Below the pieces are notes generated by a model. The model did no database searches and was not told the DNA's origin. It saw nothing but the letters and a program-made list of their open reading frames with translations. From an uncultured Rubripirellula sp. (GTDB lineage: Bacteria; Planctomycetota; Planctomycetia; Pirellulales; Pirellulaceae): a stretch of DNA of 44,159 nt. Made by a program: the position numbers and the translations under genes. Location: positions 1-44,159 of the forward strand of contig CALJHC010000008.1 of assembly GCA_938075415.1 (NCBI GenBank), written 5' to 3'. Below are positions 41,501 through 44,159 of this stretch, one piece after another. The first letter of the stretch is position 1; each line of letters opens with the position of its first letter.

Positions 41501-44159
41501 AGAGCGACCGAGAGATCAATGTCGTGCACCTGAGAGATCACCGAAGTCTCGTTGTATTCATCATCTCCTTCGCGTTCGAATGCTGTTGCGATCGCGTCGA
41601 TGCCAACGTCATACAGAATCCCCAATGCATCCTCGGCAACTTCAATGAAGCTATGTCGAATACCCGATTCATTTCGGATGCCAACCGCCGTACGCTTCCC
41701 CTTATGGTCACGCTTATTATCGATCGCGCCAACAGAATTGACGGCAAACGCACCGACCCCGTCAACAGAGGCTGCGGTAACCCCGGAACTGCCAAAAATC
41801 ACGCCGAGACTAACGGCAACCGAAACCGATTTTAGACTTGGCGCAAACTCGCTGACTAATTTGATATCGCCTCGGGCCTCCAAAATATCGACGCCCACGA
41901 GCATCGCTTCACTAAAACTGTCCTCACTGATTTCATTGAGACCGAACGCGAGGCCGACGGCAACACTAACCTCTGCGCCTGATTGATGGATCGCGATAAA
42001 ACCCTCGCCAGCAATTGCTTTGATGTCAGACTGGTTTTTGCTCTCAGCCGTGATTTCGCCCACATCATGGAGGGTCACTCGGCCCGTCCCACCTTGCTCC
42101 GGATCAAGACCGACGGTCGCTCGCGATCTGCTTGATAACCGGTTAATTGCAATCGACCCGACCGTTTGCACATCAACTGCTTTCAGACCAAAACCGAGCG
42201 ACGGAGTACTTGGAAACTCCCCGGATCCGGCGATTGACCAGGCTTCAATGTCTGGTTTTTGCAATGCCTGAATTTCGATTACATCTGTCCATAGCGAAAC
42301 ACCCGGTTGGATATTCGCCAATGTTTCAATGGTGATGTCATTGACTGCGGGTGAGACACCAATGCCAACCCCTACCGTGGCCGATCCAAAACTAAAAGTG
42401 GCGGCGCCGCTGCTGGCGTTAATCGATCGATCATTGATTGAACTTAGCTCAAGATCGATCGCGTGTTCACCCTCGATACGATAAGAACCATGTTGCAGCG
42501 GCTCGAGATACGAGTGCGAACGATCGATCATGGGATTCGATGCCCAAGAAAAAGCCGCATTGAGCGCGAACTCTGGTTTATTCAATTGAGAAATACCCAA
42601 GGCGACCGCAACGGCCAACACATCGCCGTGGCTTGCGGTTTCAATCGCAAGCGAACCCATGTGCCACTCGCCTTCATCGTGACCCACAGGAATGGACGTT
42701 TCGCCGCCGACGGTTGCCACCGTGGTGAGGTCCAAGTCGTTGACCGCCACCGCAGCGGTCATTGCGACTGCAGCAGTCTCACTGCCACTACCGTTCCACG
42801 AAATGGCTGTTGCACCTGCGATGGTTAAGAAATCAGTGGAATTGCGTGCGGCTACTTCGACTGCCTCGTGAACCGATAACTCGCCGCTCAAATCAATGTT
42901 CGCCAACGTTTCATCGGTGACCACGTTGACGGCCGCATCACCAGAGATTCCAAGGTGATTTCTGCTACCGGCCCAGACGAGGTTTTCACTTTTGCTGAAT
43001 GATCCTGTCGACCGGTTACCGCCATTGCTGATCGCACCGACGACCGAGACGGTGGTCAGCTGCCCGAGGTTTTCACTCTCGACCACCAGATCCGCAACAC
43101 TGATTTCTGATTCCTCCGCGGCGTAAAGATTTGCGTTTGTGGACCGCGAAACGATAAAGTCCGTTGGATTATCCCATCCATCGTGTAGTTCACCGAGGAA
43201 TGCACCCGTCTGCCGGTCCATCACGACAGTACTGGCGGACAGCCCCAAGCCCAAGGTATCGCCAAACGCAATCCCACCGGCACCCACGCTGTGCAACGCA
43301 TCATTCTCTGCTGTAATGTCTAAGGCGCCCTCGGACTCGATCGTGGCACCAGTCTCCACGATCGCTACGGTGTAGCTGTCTTCAACCGTTGCACCCTGAC
43401 TCGCGGCGATCCCGAATCCCTCGGAGTCAACACCGGACTGCGTGAAGTTGAATGTCTTGTCCGCAGTACGAGCTTCGACAACCACTCCCTCTCCATGCTC
43501 CTGTCCCGTCGTCACAATTGCACCCGACTCGATCATCGCTACGGTGTGGTTTGTCATTAACTGCTCAATCAGAGACAGTCCCAAACCCGCCGTACCGGAT
43601 TTATTACCCGTCAACGAGAAGACGTTACCCACTGAATTGAAGTTTGATCCCCTCTTGTGAAACGCTTCCGTGAACCCGTCAATGCTGAAATTCAGGTGGA
43701 TCATGCCTGCCAAACCGACCAGTAGCAGATCGGTGTCCGCAACCACTTTCAAAATACTCTCTTCAAACGTCGCTACCGTGGGAAGATCAACCAAGCTGAT
43801 GCCTTGATTAATTTCAGCACCGGATTCGATGACCGCGTTCGAATAGTTGTTGTAGGTGGCAGCTCCAACCGAGAAAGTAAATGCAAATTCAAATCGATTA
43901 TCATCTAGTTTTCCGATCTCATTTCCTAAAACATCGGTTAGAGTGCTCCCACTCTGTGCTTGAAACGCCTGGCTCTGCGCCCAAGTGTTCAACAGTTCGG
44001 CAAAGCCGAACATCTCTTCGCCGGCGATCTGGGAATAACCTTTCAATAATGTGTAAAACGGAGTACAAGCGGTGTCAGAGTCTCCATCGACACAATTCCC
44101 TTGAAAGGGAATGAGATCTTTCCAGTCCACCAACCTCGGGTACTCGACGACTGATTTCA
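26524..44159 (-). CDS. Giant multidomain surface protein, N terminus cut by the window edge
   Basis: One uninterrupted frame of more than 5,870 codons runs to the window end with no stop, so the true start and any signal or LEPR-XLL-type leader lie outside. From N to C: about 44159-39500 is a long region of alternating aliphatic/Asn/Asp/Ser repeats resembling LktA- or filamentous-hemagglutinin-like beta-solenoids. About 39245-36100 holds C-type-lectin-like domains (CTLDs) alternating with short GLxxGxxYxV modules (near 39300, 38310, 36420, 36260). About 35980-34150 is a second solenoid-like region. Two LamG-like domains lie at about 34065-33390 and 33370-32690. About 31860-30310 is a second CTLD block. 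A discoidin-like domain lies at about 30195-29690, a further CTLD at about 29010-28610, a PKD-like domain (VIDWGDG) at about 28180-27910, and RTX-like GGLGNDVLIGG repeats at about 27620-27480. Two dockerin-like calcium loops (DTNNDGLVTGADALLVINEL and DVNADDRVSASDAL) lie at about 27055-26850. Secretion and a glycan-binding adhesive role are inferred. Confidence 0.9.
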   Translation of the reverse strand, partial: KSVVEYPRLVDWKDLIPFQGNCVDGDSDTACTPFYTLLKGYSQIAGEEMFGFAELLNTWAQSQAFQAQSGSTLTDVLGNEIGKLDDNRFEFAFTFSVGAATYNNYSNAVIESGAEINQGISLVDLPTVATFEESILKVVADTDLLLVGLAGMIHLNFSIDGFTEAFHKRGSNFNSVGNVFSLTGNKSGTAGLGLSLIEQLMTNHTVAMIESGAIVTTGQEHGEGVVVEARTADKTFNFTQSGVDSEGFGIAASQGATVEDSYTVAIVETGATIESEGALDITAENDALHSVGAGGIAFGDTLGLGLSASTVVMDRQTGAFLGELHDGWDNPTDFIVSRSTNANLYAAEESEISVADLVVESENLGQLTTVSVVGAISNGGNRSTGSFSKSENLVWAGSRNHLGISGDAAVNVVTDETLANIDLSGELSVHEAVEVAARNSTDFLTIAGATAISWNGSGSETAAVAMTAAVAVNDLDLTTVATVGGETSIPVGHDEGEWHMGSLAIETASHGDVLAVAVALGISQLNKPEFALNAAFSWASNPMIDRSHSYLEPLQHGSYRIEGEHAIDLELSSINDRSINASSGAATFSFGSATVGVGIGVSPAVNDITIETLANIQPGVSLWTDVIEIQALQKPDIEAWSIAGSGEFPSTPSLGFGLKAVDVQTVGSIAINRLSSRSRATVGLDPEQGGTGRVTLHDVGEITAESKNQSDIKAIAGEGFIAIHQSGAEVSVAVGLAFGLNEISEDSFSEAMLVGVDILEARGDIKLVSEFAPSLKSVSVAVSLGVIFGSSGVTAASVDGVGAFAVNSVGAIDNKRDHKGKRTAVGIRNESGIRHSFIEVAEDALGILYDVGIDAIATAFEREGDDEYNETSVISQVHDIDLSVALNPTFGSASVGISYTANLIAVDSHATISDSVILEAGSVIVDATSAGGIRSVGTSSSLNVSTNEFVSLGFLGTFVINVLEGETKAFIEGGQIELAQIDMTEDQLQIHAVDESSVSALAVAGQFGVTVDQTGLAVSVEIPYSTSRNWIDNEIYAGVVAKNDAVSEVVESEQAIVELHGNASILALDESLLDSQNDSVAVDVSASAEVGVALNAASAISDNTVTNNVTSEVAGTELTIASGDLSVIAESVPQHAAETFALDVAGSGGYVAASIGVAVSKATNTIDGELSASIGRQDAGETALSVGGAIDVLAELKQHTVNGQPQASAYANAPSIAAALAIGIGGSGSGAGSAAESHSHFDVSASIGHAEVRSDDGITVFARDETSLETDTSAISAAAGLGGLSFAVSKSLVVNQNDVSAVISESSVTSDLQDVVVNALGSSELTPHATTVAVTVAIGLSDTTTNIDAIYRGDEECDDEDECGASVHAGITEGSQVNAPLGGILVDAISDAEVTATVISGSVGIVAVDVVSQKVWASPAVTAKIESSSLNAAKVIANSLANDTASTKMIGGDGGGISINVANIHSEAKPVVRTEVGDNANIEGVTQVVVRAESISDAKALLGPEEEDSDDRQGEFNVGVVTVSASDSFATVAPIVDVNVGNASVHSGGELLIDAVGGRLMERPDASVFNADTGVDANADGLDANTIEFNEEHGLGYGDAIQYVSSDTSNTAPVGGLTPGEIYRAIPRDATIIRLGSVLVTGTELSVYQSETPITWHQAVELAEVAGGRLASLTSEAENNKVLSLLPEGQEAWIGGTDQADHGNWIWELPGSESVTFWKNGQTIDAYSDWAEGTPDPFATGMDYAAIENSAEHTTGAWITKSSEETLDYYVVAAANSDSVNLLNNELQFKNPHYLYGAQPNDGGEFGEDALSIAASGYWFDLQTMDELPAYIYRDASSGEFKFAAATGETGWTFREAVEDAKNLDRALAQPSTKTQNDEIKALMIDNEINLAWLGGNDFEQEGTWVWNNTADVFWQGGLHGQSVNGAFTNFAHATQVIYDAGVIPIGGLVDGETYLVREIDLSDNVLKLEHPDALPDAPVDFNGTAVVNNDGSGNSVLNINSHGFAHGQVVTYRAAKPLQFNALDVDADAKTVTPHNENATFDISNPDRYSDLLTDGQQVVYAANANNSQWYWLPNDYEETTDQPFWPQGNATQANPPYENWNPNAPTSIDTQFSAVMVDDGTWNNYVATESLSGYLLERPQFQVSPKESKGNKFNDAIGGWMGVWPATIINEDEWETAKEAIGSENVYLGGSDADDRSHWYWTDLSPDGESGKEFWDGKSKGDEKNGYQSFWADGEPNDTGMINKETQLLMYASSGKWNDVKNDQTHPWLVESKQFTYIPFSGTYEEARADALSQGGWLATIRSAEENADALAALEAASTGLLLWIGANNESNQADWMWVGSESAPDGTPLAEPVETAFTYANWYPNEPNNYNGDENYIQMYADPAYKGQWNDNNGAAVLGGYLLEKDGDFELITDTFNWNQAFEDAKARGGQLATINSNSDQLLAESKLGSSSVWIGGTDEGHEGNFQWVEMEGYQNWASNEPSLNGEHYAHLRSDGTWNDRSATSELTGYLLELDGDYSIVTGTFTWAQAKEDAETRGGHLAIIDTAAKQQTAQTVARRFAYIGATANQLIDGLEAGEAYYVSQEGGDNYQLSSTAIVAPIAISGQNKSSAVNHYFIPAEQQPIEGLQEGQSYYVIKVSDHSFRLAATLEDLSTGTSVDLSGSDTAGNGYSGTIGMGSTLGTEGVDLTDPGQGRHKLIVDLTEKGAGDQSFAFVSQGWRPPFDLGLNHGEAKAITTGGGGGLVGVGVPRALAVSEPDVGVSIEVGARLQGENVYINSRTHANAESYVDNTFVGIFVESGNSTASTQATEKSQIEVSGSIHAEINLQLNASNNDDLSSEAVTEGGGLIPLQNSWSRVTHQYTTDVQLDDFARLSAGNQIKIEAHSTFDDEMVSKAKAGGVGGEMKANTAGDDDSKLVNDRKNLGVRIGTEDERTITSINLASSYLSARSIMLDAAVMDATASAYSEVRGAGLMTKKATATTRFYDDTNITIGDNSVLHASDDLTISANHQNIAPQTHANFFRKKGGGWYSLRTQTWVDTRSRIQVDEDVEIFTNSLNLTATHQDVDPQTRLTYGRVEYSDAYDFESSDYTDIPSSSSRNDSGSDSKLFNTLNDVNFDATVHFKDRRYLHIDTDGVVRNADGVTLASGSVIAGHQYQAGDLIVVDPINYQTTVSQLENLNYTVKAETNLDETDHSLTNSTSSKLRGTPTLASVSSVAVLNDSLLPMEVQGIDLDPRYSNQAGLADSLKLDPDNGSIDTKDWAPGTSTDSEQSLGLFRIENTNPDGSDLIITGDIDAGLGQIHLVTANGDLLAGSAEFAKTHLTAAAISLDATSGEVIPNPEGAAEPFTLEFLERPTYPDRVMKRFPDAYWRLGDTSIEATDQSGNGHNGSYGPDTELERTGALIGRNTSVRFTGSTDSYVQGADFTPTGLQGQTVSGWFMVESTDFDWQAVYFMGAPGTGPTDYTNGGENRENTFWIGRGGFLHWAVGLQGQTGQYEVTTDAGIVTQGRWHHFATVLDADSGEMQLMLNGKLIESRSDLPTGSKVRSESGNWVIANSPSKESGYHGRLDEIAIINRALSQGEVSSLFLALGPAADANWRMNDAATVRMADQSVNQIDGRYFNVQNAVSGSPQGLENAAYFDGGQETYVAVAQDELLDSDFAQTIDAWIKIESFEESTPYTIFIKQPTNASADGSSASLSLSVDPSGTLNLIVPLADGTTTLLNSDAGVIDTDQWHQVVARLDAEEQSLGIYVDGILTIESTLLANDDSNTLVIPSGEWRLGNDFAGQSGLRGWMWNVSIRNETLTPFAISTQYALIFRRPNVLQPRNIRASGDINLRMKALVNDDREESAVRFNLIETDGDVTLHLLTQELVGEQSDSAGDYIYSLESIIAGGNITITSDEATSLDNAIGLQTHFQLTNRQTSNLDIQIAGSVVAYDDGPRVAGDDSLDVTITSDFGPITLNSAADVRVADRLETGQESYFLWGGSGQLLPSENTESTDLIAGVLLLGSSGGVGMPDEPLRTKVTRLIGNEPTGPVHVANESDALTIGNLVVGQGDLEIVNSNQVIVNQAVNVIGGGDLTIAANDQSSSHVLQATRIIFQRQTRFTYSNWNTGEPNNANGDQNYLQMYGTAGNEGKWDDLSGDTELAGYLLESNSQYELIKGSFTWHGALNDAQSRGGQLAIIHTAEDQARAESKLEGINIWLGGTDQGHEGTWMWVNLDRYQNWGLNQPDNYNGTEHYAHLRVDGTWNDLSGDSLIDGYLLEVDGVYSSITFDNKISWFDANRDAAERGGQLATINSRQDQLRAQGVANSQQLWIGATDIQNPGNWLWLERESLVVGAAVQASGGDGDILLSGHSGIAVNSDLTLIQFEQPFILNRDQYDNWHAGEPNNFGDGEDYAVMYADGTWNDASGSTELNGYILELDEQFHFISGSFTWYQASYDAQSRGGRLAVLDSESAQKRAASHNGSTSVWIGATDRSVEGEWKWVVSDNFVNWAENQPDNYLGNENYGMIRPSGEWNDLSGGSLLEGYLLLKDGQFSVVQDRSYTWQQAFVDAKQKDGQLAIIVSAEAQKQVEAAITGTDLNLWIGATDAGHEGYWKWVDATTDEYETLVSASGAGDIVLTAGSRYQDGHLQDVHNRHSQATDNPIRKAFIVDVQASSELTTSPWSRQAVHVIDGSGLSASDNHVITPDGNMWLSNGTLEQPNDLDPYIEFDIGFVQRLDHLRIWNYNETLSGRPELLDRGVEQADLWIAGEDKIYHRVLAGHNFAKAPGLDNVDFSETIDLSGQDARYIKLDNLKAFAGDDNNLIGLSEVEIYVEELANESSILMDYGSRIVSELGNITLFAPADVSVSELEISNDQNGGTVLVVADFDGISGTYPTYGGSVQGVGDTTHVIAPNAVFLAEGVSGSKMSGIGNSQNPLQTEVNRVAAITNAGNIAIENIGDLTLGEIPLDLNQYFSDTYLTSVAVLQQAVPNRISQLQNKIDELVAIEQGGVVHISGVAILDRGEIEHLPTTLSITTVGNLSVLPDVPVFNLSGGSILLHAESEIDAQSIFEVITTTMAWDEAYQDAVDREGRIANLTTEEMAKALGDLATEGQFWIGASDLGGDGNWAWLYPVEGGQAIQIPLSEGYTDWALDNPGSLNGLNHAVIDVTSDGSTQPYQWYAKSGGDSFGYVLEKQPSANLSIQSPIFTSGGLGEVYLYEGSNADLLIPQPIPPQTCSAYLVVSNSGLVVEEQEFAVSLDACLPPTQVIATTLDAEGEIFGPRYFFSTSELERDESIYAEGSETPTASLNLTQSGLQTIYMRVSFPDGQYTDYQRTIDVSDIPLTQMNAAQILDEEDTVGSVTLSGDFSGGGALDQHLVVIDWGDGPAPTILNLAAGATDFVASHHYESGGRFPVSVTVTDASARDFKTETFWAEARGSNIIERELHVVGSSGSDYVRMTNENHEVVVFIANQPDGQINPAQEDLSNVVIHRYDATAFDSIVVHLGSGHDTLLVDMNTHHLVTANGGDQDDHLESRGNQVVFDGGLGNDVLIGGPRADVLIGHDGSNQLDGANGEDQFFVKSLTDFVDGGRHTDRLSWVGEPLSVDLSSSMFSNIEIIDVKSNPLHAISVDSNNVPKSIDQTYLTVEVDDWEQVKLDGTWSILRADHWDGQYARIYVEGSAVPWMIQAFGGNIGLFEKPAMNLPTRLVITGPSEHTNPVNSVDTNNDGLVTGADALLVINELSRVDSKKLPELAESELVYENSWRFLDVNADDRVSASDALRVINELPRQDHREQAAGEAVSVLPTRKKATVDSLEGSRLETWDNGLSSVVDDQEFEALEWESVSFRGNELKEAALEPNTIDKLFENASKEKPLEFEKDHLWLTADGASEHDLH
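26850..27062 (-). other. Dockerin-like calcium-loop pair at the C terminus of the giant protein
   Basis: Two segments of EF-hand-like type I dockerin pattern, DTNNDGLVTGADALLVINEL and DVNADDRVSASDALRVINEL, are separated by about 30 residues. Each has a D-x-N-x-D-x-x-x-x-x-x-D calcium loop followed by an ALxVINEL helix. Such pairs are common at the ends of giant planctomycete proteins. No cohesin is recognised in the window. About 100 residues follow to the stop. Confidence 0.85.
30310..31860 (-). repeat. CTLD cassettes B and C: [EPN C-half]-[QPD full]-[N-half] twice
   Basis: Cassette B: a C-terminal half with GEPNNANGDQNY (about 31860-31680), a complete domain with WLGGTDQGHEGTWMWV and QPDNYNGTEHY (about 31680-31345), and an N-terminal half ending LWIGATDIQNPGNWLWL (about 31345-31140). 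Cassette C: a C-half with GEPNNFGDGEDY (about 31060-30865), a full domain with WIGATDRSVEGEWKWV and QPDNYLGNENY (about 30865-30540), and an N-half with LWIGATDAGHEGYWKWV (about 30540-30320). The N-half of B and the C-half of C are separated only by a solenoid-like strip containing GDGDILLSGHSG, so they may together form one interrupted domain. The linkers between modules are similar enough to imply duplication of the whole cassette. Confidence 0.8.
36420..37325 (-). repeat. CTLD cassette A: EPN-type, EPS-type, truncated module
   Basis: Three lectin-like modules follow each other within the giant gene. The first (about 37320-36915) has LLWIGANN, NEPNNYNGDENY and GQWNDN, and ends GGYLLEKDGDFELI. 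The second (about 36915-36597) has WIGGTDEGHEGNFQWV, NEPSLNGEHY and GTWNDRS, and ends GYLLELDGDYSIV. The third (about 36590-36430) starts TGTFTWAQAKEDAETRGGHL but breaks off after FAYIGAT and runs into a GLxxGxxYYV module. The N-x-P and W-N-D signatures match calcium-type sugar-binding CTLDs, while the disulfide cysteines of animal CTLDs are missing. Confidence 0.8.

Overview
The window comes from a planctomycete, most likely a marine, Rhodopirellula-like member of the Pirellulales. The evidence is gene content: planctomycete-type cytochrome/PSD proteins (PSCyt1, DUF1549/1553, DUF1587/1592/1588/1585), DUF1552 and DUF1501 proteins with twin-arginine leaders, formylglycine sulfatases, and a giant surface protein ending in a dockerin-like repeat pair. 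No core housekeeping gene or RNA gene is present, so this is accessory genome.

Layout. (1) 1-431: downstream spacer with a 19-bp tandem repeat. (2) 432-4311, minus: a DUF1592-type cytochrome-like protein followed by a DUF1552 protein. (3) 4312-5335: spacer with what looks like the decayed C-terminal end of a reverse transcriptase. (4) 5336-8898, minus: a second DUF1552/DUF1592 pair, in the opposite gene order and joined by an ATGA overlap. (5) 9474-10649, minus: a full-length but heavily broken XylR-family (LacI-like sensor plus AraC HTH) regulator. (6) 10776-17381, plus: a tight four-gene operon of sulfatase, N-acetylneuraminate lyase (NanA), a NanM-like Kelch mutarotase fused to a sodium:solute symporter, and a second sulfatase. 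(7) 17508-18037: a decayed rve-type transposase. (8) 18369-23318, minus: PSCyt1/DUF1549/discoidin/DUF1553 protein followed by DUF1501. (9) 24352-25611, plus: an exported class-C beta-lactamase-fold serine hydrolase. (10) 26524-44159, minus: one open frame of more than 5,870 codons, cut at its N terminus by the window edge, encoding a giant surface protein with solenoid-like repeats, about a dozen C-type-lectin-like modules, two LamG-like domains, a discoidin-like domain, a PKD-like domain, RTX-like repeats and a dockerin-like C terminus.

How the genes may work together (inference). The plus-strand operon reads as a sialic-acid scavenging unit. Exported sulfatases would desulfate a sialylated glycan, the periplasmic Kelch domain would mutarotate free sialic acid, the fused symporter would import it, and NanA would cleave it to ManNAc and pyruvate. 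Its divergent XylR-type regulator is dead, yet a 24-bp imperfect palindrome survives in the divergent promoter region. The giant protein carries both EPN-type and QPD-type lectin motifs and could bind glycans at the surface. No direct link to the sialate operon is shown by the sequence.

The window also shows much decay: a dead regulator, a dead transposase, a probable dead reverse transcriptase, a degenerate dispersed repeat, and several short-period (15-19 bp) tandem arrays, one of them inside a signal peptide.
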